Origin: UBA877 sp035506155
Lineage (GTDB): Bacteria; Chloroflexota; Anaerolineae; Anaerolineales; Villigracilaceae
Reading direction: 5' to 3'
DNA: 22,492 nucleotides
NCBI GenBank assembly: GCA_035506155.1
Contig: DATJPX010000044.1
Coordinates: forward strand, 1 to 22,492
The first letter of the stretch is position 1. The number at the start of each line of letters is the position of its first letter. The notes beneath the pieces are model-generated. The model did no database searches, had not been told where the DNA came from, and was given only the letters and a program-made list of their open reading frames with translations. Below are positions 1-7,411 of this stretch, piece after piece. The position numbers were made by a program, and so were the translations under genes.

Positions 1-710
1 GCGACCCCGGAGGAGGCGTCGGTGGGGGCGATGCCGATGTGGACATCCGAGACGAACCAGCCGTCCAGCCCGACCGTCCCGGTCAGCGTCGCGTTCAGCG
101 CCGGGGCGACCGAATCTACTTTGGCGCTGGCCGAGCCCATCAGGGACGAGTCCCCAAAACTGGAAAGAGCCCAGAAGGTCAGGTCGTCCTGGCCTTCGGG
201 GAGGGCGAGCGTGCAGGAGGCGCCGGAGCACAGGAACGGGGTGGCGCCGTTGAGCTTGCCTTCGATGGCGGTGATCTGGTAGCCGGAGACCGGCTCGGTC
301 CCAGTGAGGGTGAGCGAGGCGGAGCCCCGGCACCAGCCGTTCGAGCCTGCCAGCGAGCAGGCGACCGGCCCGGCCGAAATGGTTGCGTCGGGCAGGTTCG
401 GCCCGGGGATGGTCGTGTATTGCTGGGAATCGTTACAGCCGGTCTGACAGGCAGCGCCGCACATGGCCTGGTAGTATTCGGGCTCGCCGCAGGGCATCGA
501 GCAGGCGACCTGGCCTTGGTACGGGCCGGTTTTATAGCGGTAGATCTCACTGCAGACGATCTGGTCGGGGCCGACCCGGTTCTTCGGTCCAATATAGTCT
601 GCCAGGACGGCCGCCGCCCCGAAGACGACGAGCGGCGCGACGAGACAAACGGCGACGAGAACCTTGTGATAAGACGGTTTCCCCAAAAGACGGCTGGCGA
701 CGATCTTCAT
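1..710 (-). CDS. Secreted Cys-rich surface protein with Ig-like domain, 3' end outside window
   Basis: The frame is open from ATG 710 to the window edge (236 codons, no stop), so only the N-terminal part is seen. A GGGAGG ribosome binding site lies about 7 nt before the ATG. Residues 16-37 form one hydrophobic stretch preceded by basic residues, which reads as a signal peptide or N-terminal anchor. A Cys-rich segment follows (about residues 53-92, roughly seven Cys, including CSMPCGEP and CGAACQTGC). After it comes beta-rich, Ser/Thr/Gly-rich sequence ending in a WFVSDVHIGIAPTDASSGVA stretch. That stretch resembles the Ig-like/OmpL47-type repeats of large extracellular bacterial proteins. The Cys pairs suggest disulfides outside the cytoplasm. 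The exact family and the rest of the architecture cannot be seen. Exported surface protein is a good call; function is unknown. Confidence 0.75.
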   Translation of the reverse strand, partial: MKIVASRLLGKPSYHKVLVAVCLVAPLVVFGAAAVLADYIGPKNRVGPDQIVCSEIYRYKTGPYQGQVACSMPCGEPEYYQAMCGAACQTGCNDSQQYTTIPGPNLPDATISAGPVACSLAGSNGWCRGSASLTLTGTEPVSGYQITAIEGKLNGATPFLCSGASCTLALPEGQDDLTFWALSSFGDSSLMGSASAKVDSVAPALNATLTGTVGLDGWFVSDVHIGIAPTDASSGV

Positions 711-834
711 GCAATCCCTCCCAAAATAATCAACTCATTCCCCGCGACCCCCGGATCGGTCTGGTCACCTTGATCGGAATGGAGTTCTAATGCTTCCCCG
801 GAAAAACGGCAACCCCTGGATAAGTATCGCTCCT

Positions 835-863
835 ATTCTATATCAATTCAACGGTCTATTCAA
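835..863 (-). promoter_or_regulatory. Promoter of the secreted protein gene
   Basis: On the minus strand TTGAAT (858-863) and TAGAAT (835-840) are separated by exactly 17 bp, a good sigma70-type match. Transcription would begin near 828 and give a leader of about 118 nt before the ATG at 710. No other feature is evident between 711 and 886. Confidence 0.6.
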
Positions 864-890
864 GTGAGGATTGGGCCGCCGGGACCGGCG

Positions 891-923
891 GGAAAAAATA
901 AAACCAGGCTGAATGGCCTGGTT
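891..923 (-). terminator. Rho-independent terminator of the mevalonate operon
   Basis: The arms AACCAGGC (902-909) and GCCTGGTT (916-923) form an 8-bp stem with a 6-nt loop. Read on the minus strand, the hairpin is followed by a U-rich tract (TTTTATTTTTT, about 893-903). It lies 23 bp past the stop of the DUF35 gene and closes the four-gene operon that begins at 5135. Confidence 0.85.
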
Positions 924-946
924 CTTTCGTTCGGGTTGGGTCCGGG

Positions 947-1348
947 CTACTTCAGCCCGGTGGGCCGGAACTTGTAGCCGTAGACGAGCATGCCGCGCTC
1001 GTCGCCGTCCTGGCGCAGGCGGCGGGTGACCATCTCGACCGGCATGCCGATCTCGACGGGCTGCCCGCCTAAATCGGTCAACTGGGCGGTCACGACCGGC
1101 CCCTCTTCCAGCTTGACCAGGGCCACCGTGTAGGGGGCCGTCTCGTCGTAGCCGGTGGGGGCTTCGTAGATGGTGGTGTAAGAATAGATCTCGCCCTTGC
1201 CACTGAAGGCGAAGGCGGTTTTGGCCTCCTGTCCGCAGGATGGGCAGACGTCCCGGGGAGGGAATATCTTGGTGTTGCAGTGGGGGCAGGATTCGCCGAT
1301 CAATCCGTAGCGTTGTTGTTTGAGTCGCCAGTGGCGTGGAATTTCCAT
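947..1348 (-). CDS. DUF35 zinc-ribbon/OB-fold protein, thiolase-HMGCS complex scaffold
   Basis: This 133-residue protein has an N-terminal rubredoxin-like zinc ribbon (C21-x2-C24 and C35-x2-C38). A compact beta-rich OB-fold follows (about 47-115), the layout of the DUF35/DUF35_N family. In archaea such a protein bridges acetoacetyl-CoA thiolase and HMG-CoA synthase and supplies a shared CoA-binding site, so the intermediate passes directly between them. Here the gene follows exactly those two genes on the same strand, so the same scaffolding role is the natural inference. All four zinc Cys are present and the length is typical. The AAGGAG site sits an unusually long 11 nt from the ATG. A small inverted repeat (CCTTG 1362-1366, CAAGG 1372-1376) overlaps it, so translation could be damped. 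The gap to the thiolase is 87 bp, still consistent with one operon. Confidence 0.88.
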   Translation of the reverse strand: MEIPRHWRLKQQRYGLIGESCPHCNTKIFPPRDVCPSCGQEAKTAFAFSGKGEIYSYTTIYEAPTGYDETAPYTVALVKLEEGPVVTAQLTDLGGQPVEIGMPVEMVTRRLRQDGDERGMLVYGYKFRPTGLK

Positions 1349-1435
1349 AATTCTTGGTTCTCCTTGTCGTGCAAGGATTATTCTAAGCTGCGGGACTCTC
1401 AGGAACTATCAATCTTGCCGACGGCTTTGTAAGGC

Positions 1436-2596
1436 CTAATCCAGCCGCTCGAGGATGTGGGTGACGACTGTGGAGGCTGCCCCCCCGACGGACTGGGTCA
1501 GGGCGAACTTCGCACCGGCGATCTGGTTCGGGCCAGCCTGGCCGCGCAGCTGCAGCGCAGCTTCCACTGCCTGATATACGCCGGTGGCCCCCCCCGGGTT
1601 GCCGCGGGCCTTCGATCCGCCCAGGGTGGCGCAGGGGATCTGGCCGGTCAGGTCGATCGATCCGTCGGCGGCGAGCTTCCAGCCCTGGCCCGGTTCGGCG
1701 AACCCGGCGGCTTCGAGGGCGAGGGCGGCGAAGATGGAAAAGCTGTCGTGATACTCGAAGAGGTCCACCTGCTCGCGGGCGAGCCCGGCCTTCTCGAAGG
1801 CCTGCCGGGCCGATCGCTGGGCGGCGTCGAAGCTCAGGAGGGCAGGGCGGTCGTGGATGGCCAGGGTGTCGGAGGCGGCCGCCGAGGCGGAGAGGCGCAC
1901 CAGCGGGTGGGAATAGTCCCTGGGGAGCAGGTCCCGGCGGGTCAGGACGAGGGCGGCCGCCCCGTCCGCGTTGGGGGCCACGTCGAACAGGTTGAGCGGG
2001 TCGGCGACCGCCTCGGCCTTTCGATAGGCTTCCAGAGAGATCGCTTTGCGGTACATGGCGTTCTTGTTGCCTGCCCCGTTGGCGTGGGCGGTGAGTGGGA
2101 AGCCCGCCAGGCCATCGGCGGGGACCCGGTATTCGTGCATGTAGCGGCGCATCAGCAGGGCAGCCTGGGAGGTGGGGGTCAGGCCCTGGACGGCCTCGAA
2201 ATCGCCGTCCGTGACCGTGGAGAGGGCGGCTTCCACGTCCGGCCCGACCATGTCGGTGATTTTCTCCACGCCCAGAACGAGGACGGCCTCGACGAGGCCG
2301 CTGGCGACGGCCAGGTAGCCCTGGCGGAGGGCCGCGCCGCCCGAAGCGCCGGCCGCCTCGACGGTTTCGGCTTCGATCCCGCCCAGCCCGGCGTGGTCGG
2401 CCATCAGGGTGGCCAGGTGGGCCTGATGCGACAGGTTCCCGGCCAGGATGTTGCCGACGTAGATCGCCTGCGGCTGCAGGCCGCCGGCGTCCTGGATGGC
2501 GTCCTGGATGGCCCTGGCGCCGAGGGCGCGCAGGGAGGTGTCCCAGAATTCCCCGACCGGGGTCTGCCCGATTCCTGCAATGACGACGTCTGTCAT
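1436..2596 (-). CDS. Archaeal/SCP-x-type thiolase homologue lacking the catalytic Cys and His
   Basis: The 386-residue protein is full length for the archaeal acetoacetyl-CoA thiolase/SCP-x branch. It carries the family's landmark segments: an IAGIGQTPVGE start, LRQGYLAVASG at 90-100, GVEKITD at 109-115, RRYMHEY at 150-156 and EYHDSF at 281-286. It sits between the HMG-CoA synthase and DUF35 genes, where the archaeal complex encodes its thiolase. The active site is abnormal. The nucleophile position in the usual EAACASGG motif reads EAAGASGG (Gly83, codon GGC at 2348-2350). The GHPxGATG histidine is Asn333 (codon AAC at 1598-1600). The C-terminal HNxGG-like motif reads QSVGG (368-372). His283 of the HDxF motif is kept. 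Classical Claisen condensation through acetyl-Cys should not work. It may be structural, decarboxylative or mechanistically altered. An AAGG site precedes the ATG by about 7 nt. Confidence 0.88.
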   Translation of the reverse strand: MTDVVIAGIGQTPVGEFWDTSLRALGARAIQDAIQDAGGLQPQAIYVGNILAGNLSHQAHLATLMADHAGLGGIEAETVEAAGASGGAALRQGYLAVASGLVEAVLVLGVEKITDMVGPDVEAALSTVTDGDFEAVQGLTPTSQAALLMRRYMHEYRVPADGLAGFPLTAHANGAGNKNAMYRKAISLEAYRKAEAVADPLNLFDVAPNADGAAALVLTRRDLLPRDYSHPLVRLSASAAASDTLAIHDRPALLSFDAAQRSARQAFEKAGLAREQVDLFEYHDSFSIFAALALEAAGFAEPGQGWKLAADGSIDLTGQIPCATLGGSKARGNPGGATGVYQAVEAALQLRGQAGPNQIAGAKFALTQSVGGAASTVVTHILERLD

Positions 2597-2612
2597 GATT
2601 CACCTTTCAAGA

Positions 2613-2715
2613 GGTCCTGAGCGAAGCCGCCGTAAGCGGCGCAGACGTAGGATAGCAAAGTCAGTAGCGCACTACCTTGGTGGTCCTTCGACTTCGCTAT
2701 GCTTCACTCAGGGCC
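2613..2715. repeat. Intergenic palindromic repeat-like element between synthase and thiolase genes
   Basis: GGTCCTGAGCGAAG (2613-2626) is matched in inverted orientation by CTTCACTCAGGGCC (2702-2715), 12 of 14 positions. The right half also contains GGTCCTTCGACTTCGC (2682-2697). These words resemble dispersed CTGAGCGAAG...CTTCGACTTCGC palindromic elements known from many bacterial intergenic regions. A small hairpin, GCCGC/GCGGC (2626-2640), lies just inside the left half. The element fills nearly all of the 123-bp gap between the synthase stop and thiolase start. I see only one copy in this window, so its repeated nature rests on recollection. Confidence 0.5.
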
Positions 2716-2719
2716 TGGT

Positions 2720-3790
2720 CTATTTCATCGTGATCTTCCCGCGCAGGCGGGCGTAGGTGGCGTAGTCGATCTCGGTCCGGCGGGCGATATAGTCCTGCGT
2801 TTTGGGCGCCTTGTCGCGGCGCTCGAGTAGTTTGTCGGTGACCTGGATGTCGAAGGCGTCCGATCCGGCCCCGGAGCCGAACGAGACCACCAGGATGCGA
2901 TCGCCCGGCTCGGCTACGTCGAGCGTGGCGGTCAGGCCGATGATGGCCGCCCCGGCGTAGGTGTTGCCGATGACCGGTGAGAGCAGGCCGGGGGCGATCT
3001 GCTCGGGAGTGAAGCCCAGCAGGGTGGCGGCCCGCTGCGGGAACTTGGCGTTGGGCTGGTGGAAGACCGCCCACTTGTAGTCCTTGGGGGAGGTCCCGCT
3101 GGCTTCCATCATGGCCTTCCCGGCCGAGGTGATGTGCTTGAAGTAGGCCGGCTCGCCGGTGAAACGCTGGCCGTGTTCGGGGTAGACCTGGTGCTCGCGC
3201 CGCCAGAAATCCGGGGTGTCGGTGACGAAGGAGTAGGAGGACTGGATGATGGCCAGCGACTCCTCGGCTGGGCCGAGGATGTAGGCCGCCCCGCCGGCCG
3301 CGGCGGTGTACTCCAGGGCGTCGCCCGGTTTGCCCTGGGCGGTGTCCATGCCGATGGCCACGGCGTAGCGGGCCATCGACGAGCCGACCATCCCGATCGC
3401 CATGACCATGGCTTCCGTCCCGGCCTTGCAGGCGAACTCCATGTCGGCGGCCTGGATGTGCGGCCCGGCCCCGATCGCTTCGGCGACGATGGTCGAGCTG
3501 GGCTTGACGGCGTAGGGATGCGACTCCGAGCCGATCCAGACCGCCCGGATCTCGGCCGGGTCGATCCCGGCGCGTTGCATGGCGTTCCGGGCGGCTTCGA
3601 TGGACATGGTGACCACGTCCTCGTCAAGCCCGGGGACGGCTTTCTCCTTGATCGGCAGGCCGGAGGTCCGGCCGCCGGTCCAGATGCGGGCGACTTCCTT
3701 GGCCGGCAGGCGGTAGCGCGGCACGTAGGCCCCGTAGCCGACGATGCCGACGGGACGGGATGTTTTCAAGAGGGTGTTGGATTCTGGCAT
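2720..3790 (-). CDS. Archaeal-type hydroxymethylglutaryl-CoA synthase
   Basis: This enzyme condenses acetyl-CoA with acetoacetyl-CoA to give HMG-CoA, the second step of the mevalonate pathway. The 356 residues match the shorter archaeal type rather than the longer bacterial/eukaryotic MvaS type. The thiolase-fold catalytic set is intact: Glu89 in GSESHPYAVKP, nucleophile Cys121 in MEFACKAGTEA, and His244 in FHQPNAKFP. Further conserved segments are VGYGAYVPRYR at 17-27, TYAGAAIIG at 277-285 and SFGSGAGSDAF at 303-313. The start is supported by an AGGAGA site 8 nt before the ATG. A 30-bp hairpin sits immediately upstream of that site. The gene lies 46 bp downstream of the reductase and upstream of thiolase and DUF35, the partners of the archaeal channelling complex. 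It is the most clearly functional member of the putative complex. Confidence 0.93.
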   Translation of the reverse strand: MPESNTLLKTSRPVGIVGYGAYVPRYRLPAKEVARIWTGGRTSGLPIKEKAVPGLDEDVVTMSIEAARNAMQRAGIDPAEIRAVWIGSESHPYAVKPSSTIVAEAIGAGPHIQAADMEFACKAGTEAMVMAIGMVGSSMARYAVAIGMDTAQGKPGDALEYTAAAGGAAYILGPAEESLAIIQSSYSFVTDTPDFWRREHQVYPEHGQRFTGEPAYFKHITSAGKAMMEASGTSPKDYKWAVFHQPNAKFPQRAATLLGFTPEQIAPGLLSPVIGNTYAGAAIIGLTATLDVAEPGDRILVVSFGSGAGSDAFDIQVTDKLLERRDKAPKTQDYIARRTEIDYATYARLRGKITMK

Positions 3791-3803
3791 GGTTGTATCT
3801 CCT

Positions 3804-3833
3804 GTAGGGGTCGACCGGTGTGTCGGCCCCTAC
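3804..3833. repeat. Hairpin/palindrome between HMGR stop and HMGCS ribosome binding site
   Basis: GTAGGGG (3804-3810) and CCCCTAC (3827-3833) form a 7-bp stem. It extends past one non-Watson-Crick position to CGAC/GTCG (3812-3815 and 3822-3825), with a 6-nt loop. It occupies almost the whole 46-bp gap. On the minus-strand mRNA its 3' arm ends just before the AGGAGA site of the synthase gene. GTAGGGGC-type palindromes are common dispersed intergenic elements. There is no U-tract, so it is not an intrinsic terminator. Confidence 0.7.
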
Positions 3834-3836
3834 GAA

Positions 3837-5135
<1,299 letters not shown>

Positions 5136-5247
5136 GAAATCCTTCCGTAATCCTAGCTATTTTACCGTCTCAGGCTGGCAAAATCTATCAAACTTGCTAT
5201 TAAGCGGGCTTGTAGAGTAAAATTGTCTGGATTAACGAGGTGTCCAC
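5136..5247. promoter_or_regulatory. Divergent promoter region, mevalonate operon and histidine kinase
   Basis: For the kinase (plus strand), TTGCTA (5194-5199) and TAAAAT (5218-5223) are 18 bp apart, placing a start near 5230. For the operon (minus strand), TAAAAT occupies 5159-5164. Its -35 is unclear: TTGATA is present but 21 bp away. Both transcripts would have very short leaders, about 17-18 nt. No convincing operator dyad is visible between the two promoters. Confidence 0.55.
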
Positions 5248-6936
5248 GTGCTCCTGACGCGCGAAGAGCTACAAGACAGATTGATTGCCCTCCATCGAGC
5301 AAGCCTGGAACTTGTCAAGGACGTCTCGCTTGAAACGCTATTGGAGCGCATCGCCGCCCTGGCCTGCGAGCAGGCCGGGGCCAAATACGCCGCCTTGGGC
5401 GTCCTGGACGATGAGGGGAAACTCAAACAGTTTATCACCGTTGGCATGACTGCCGAGGAGATCAGACGCATTCCCCACCCGCCGCGCGGGCTGGGGTTGA
5501 TCGGCGCGCTGATGCACAGCGACGGCGAGCCGATCCGCATCCCGGAGATTGCCGACGATCCGCGTTCGGTCGGCTTCCCGGCCGGCCACGTGGATATGCA
5601 TCCCTTCCTGGGAGTGCCCATCCGCCAGGCCGACCGCCAGCTGGGCCAGATCTACCTCACGGAAAAGATCAACGCCCCCGAGTTCACCCAGGACGACCAG
5701 ACGGTCATCGAGATCCTGGCTGCCTATGCCGGCGTCGCCATCGATAACGCCCGCCTGTACGAAAGTTTGCAGGAGCGCGACCAGGCCCTGACCCGGCGCA
5801 ACGAAGAGCTGGCCCTGTTGAACCAGATCAACACCGCCCTGGCTTCTTCGCTCGAGCTGGATGAGATACTGAACAAGACCCTGGCGCTCCTGATCGCCCA
5901 CTTCAAAGTGGAGGCCGGCGAGATCTTCCTGCGGGAGGAGGATGGGGAAACCCTCCGGCTGGTCCTGCACCGCGGCGAAGCTGCCGAGGCATTCTGGACC
6001 CGCAACCGCTACAAGTTTGGCGAAGGGATGGTCGGCCAGGCCGCCCAGACGAAGGAGCCGGTCGTCAGCCACCACCTCGAGAAGGACGAGCGCGTTACCC
6101 GGCAGGCCGTCGTCAAGGCCGGCTTCCGGCAGATCGCCTGCATTCCGCTCACCTCCCATGGGGAGGTGGTGGGAGTGCTGACCATCGCCACGCGCAGCCG
6201 CAAGGCGATCGCCAAAAGCGAGCTGCAGCTGCTGGTCTCGGTCGCCGCCGGCGCCGGGACGGCCATCGAGAACGCCCGTCTGCATTCCGATGCCCGGCGG
6301 GTGGCTGTACTCGAGGAGCGCGAGCGCTTCGGGATGGACCTGCACGACGGCGTGATCCAGTCCATCTACGGGGTCGGGCTGGTGCTCGAGAACGCCCGGG
6401 CCACCCTGCGCGAAGATCCAAAATCCGCCGAGACCCGCATCCAGAAAGCGATGGATGACCTGAACCGGACCATCCGGGACATCCGCAACTACATCTTGGA
6501 TCTGCGTCCGCGCCAGTTGCGCGGCGAGAGCCTGATCGAAGGCCTCAACCGCCTGATCCAGGAGTTCCGCCAGAATACCAAGCTCGAAGTCAGCCTGGCT
6601 GGTCCGAAGGCCCCGCTGTCCAACGTCCCCCAGCCCAACGCCATGGCATTGTTTCACATTTGCCAGGAAGCCCTGGCAAACATCGCCAAGCACGCCAACG
6701 CCGGCAAGGTCACGGTCGACCTGTGGACGACCAGCGACCGGCTCCTGCTGGAGATCCACGACGATGGCAAGGGCTTCGACATGGAAAAGGCCAACAAGAC
6801 CGTCGGCCACGGGCTGGCGAACATGCAGACGCGGGTTGCCAACGTCGGCGGCGACCTGGACATCATCTCCGCCCCCGGCGAAGGGACGACCATTCTTGCC
6901 TGGGTGCCGCGCCTCTCCCCTCAAGAACCAGCCTGA
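5248..6936 (+). CDS. GAF-GAF-HisKA_3 sensor histidine kinase, DosS/DevS-like
   Basis: The 562-residue protein has no membrane segment and is a cytoplasmic sensor. GAF1 spans about 25-172, a short helical linker 173-190, GAF2 about 195-347. The NarL-type dimerisation domain (HisKA_3) follows, with phospho-acceptor His366 in MDLHDGVIQ. The HATPase domain has N-box Asn478 (QEALANIAKHA), G1 DDGKGF at 505-510 and G2 GHGLANM at 520-526. This order and the GAF1 sequence match mycobacterial DosS/DosT. In GAF1 the FPAGHVDMHPFLGVP segment places His114 exactly 22 residues before Tyr136. That is the spacing of heme ligand His149 and distal Tyr171 in DosS, so heme-based redox or gas sensing is possible but inferred. 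Translation starts at GTG 5248, with GAGG 7 nt upstream. No LuxR-type partner regulator is present nearby. It diverges from the mevalonate operon. Confidence 0.92.
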   Translation: MLLTREELQDRLIALHRASLELVKDVSLETLLERIAALACEQAGAKYAALGVLDDEGKLKQFITVGMTAEEIRRIPHPPRGLGLIGALMHSDGEPIRIPEIADDPRSVGFPAGHVDMHPFLGVPIRQADRQLGQIYLTEKINAPEFTQDDQTVIEILAAYAGVAIDNARLYESLQERDQALTRRNEELALLNQINTALASSLELDEILNKTLALLIAHFKVEAGEIFLREEDGETLRLVLHRGEAAEAFWTRNRYKFGEGMVGQAAQTKEPVVSHHLEKDERVTRQAVVKAGFRQIACIPLTSHGEVVGVLTIATRSRKAIAKSELQLLVSVAAGAGTAIENARLHSDARRVAVLEERERFGMDLHDGVIQSIYGVGLVLENARATLREDPKSAETRIQKAMDDLNRTIRDIRNYILDLRPRQLRGESLIEGLNRLIQEFRQNTKLEVSLAGPKAPLSNVPQPNAMALFHICQEALANIAKHANAGKVTVDLWTTSDRLLLEIHDDGKGFDMEKANKTVGHGLANMQTRVANVGGDLDIISAPGEGTTILAWVPRLSPQEPA

Positions 6937-7182
6937 CTGTCCCGGAAGCCCCGGAACGAAACTCCATTTCCTGCGTTTCACAATTCCATCCCCCGCAGCT
7001 TATCAGTTTAGCATTTTTTAAGGTGAAAATTCCCCTCACCCAGTGGGTGGATAAGTACTCGAGACTCTCCCCTATATCTGGCGGATGTATTTCCTCCTGC
7101 CTGAGCGGTGGGGGGAGTCTGCCCGCCGGGCCGGCGTATCTGGCCTGCCATGTTTCACAACTCGCTTTAACATAGAAATGAC

Positions 7183-7206
7183 CTTAAAAATTCGTAAGTT
7201 TTTAAG
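7183..7206. repeat. AT-rich inverted repeat upstream of the dnaA promoter
   Basis: CTTAAAAA (7183-7190) and TTTTTAAG (7199-7206) are perfect 8-bp arms separated by TTCGTAAG. The dyad is centred about 57 bp upstream of the dnaA -10 element. That suits an activator or repressor site, or an easily melted segment. No function can be assigned from sequence alone. Confidence 0.6.
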
Positions 7207-7245
7207 CTTGCGTAGGTTAGACGTATGGAATGTGGTCCGGATTTC

Positions 7246-7254
7246 TGCTAGAAT
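7246..7254 (+). promoter_or_regulatory. Extended -10 promoter of dnaA
   Basis: TGCTAGAAT (7246-7254) fits the extended -10 form TGnTATAAT with one mismatch. At a 17-bp spacing the -35 would be TGGAAT (7226-7231), a poor match, which suits an extended -10 promoter. Transcription would start near 7261 and give a leader of about 150 nt containing two hairpins. Confidence 0.55.
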
Positions 7255-7337
7255 GTTGCTACGTGAACGGGATAGCGAACCCTATCCTCCCCAACGAGAA
7301 AGTCTGCAAGAAAACTAAATCCAGTACGAGGGGCCGA

Positions 7338-7357
7338 CCCACTGCTTTGGCAGTGGG
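7338..7357 (+). promoter_or_regulatory. Hairpin in the dnaA 5' leader
   Basis: CCCACTGC (7338-7345) and GCAGTGGG (7350-7357) form a perfect 8-bp GC-rich stem with a 4-nt TTTG loop. It lies about 55 nt before the dnaA start. A smaller hairpin, GGATAG/CTATCC (7270-7275 and 7282-7287), lies near the predicted 5' end. The stem is followed by CTTCTGTCC rather than a T run, so it is a weak terminator at most. It could act in attenuation or mRNA stability. Confidence 0.5.
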
Positions 7358-7411
7358 CTTCTGTCCCTGCATCTTGACGCCGGAATTATTTCGATCCTGG
7401 AGGAAGAAGAC

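Larger units (their letters stand above)
6937..7411. other. 475-bp dyad-rich non-coding region upstream of dnaA
   Basis: No convincing gene is present. The stretch holds several unexplained symmetries: CACCCA-G-TGGGTG (7037-7049); a long inverted repeat AGACTCTCCCC (7062-7072) with GGGGGGAGTCT (7110-7120), 11 pairs with one wobble around a 37-nt loop; CGCCGG-G-CCGGCG (7124-7136); the direct repeat TATCTGGC at 7075-7082 and 7137-7144; and an AT-rich dyad at 7183-7206. One DnaA-box-like word, GGTGGATAA (7046-7054), differs from TGTGGATAA at one base. A T6 run at 7014-7019 follows only a weak stem, so kinase termination there is uncertain. The region may be a regulatory region, a structured RNA or an origin-associated segment. 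A single box is too little to call oriC. Confidence 0.5.

Noticed and set aside
1436..2596. Thiolase gene as a decaying pseudogene
   Set aside because: The frame is intact over full length, all non-catalytic family motifs are preserved, and it keeps its operon position and ribosome binding site.
5338..6981. Long minus-strand open frame (547 codons) opposite the histidine kinase
   Set aside because: The plus strand encodes a complete kinase with all catalytic motifs. The antisense product has no recognisable domain.
7014..7019. T6 run after the histidine kinase as an intrinsic terminator
   Set aside because: The preceding stem is only 3-4 pairs and AU-rich, too weak to call.
7046..7054. DnaA-box-like GGTGGATAA as evidence for oriC
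   Set aside because: Only one near-match upstream of dnaA and no cluster of boxes, so an origin cannot be called.
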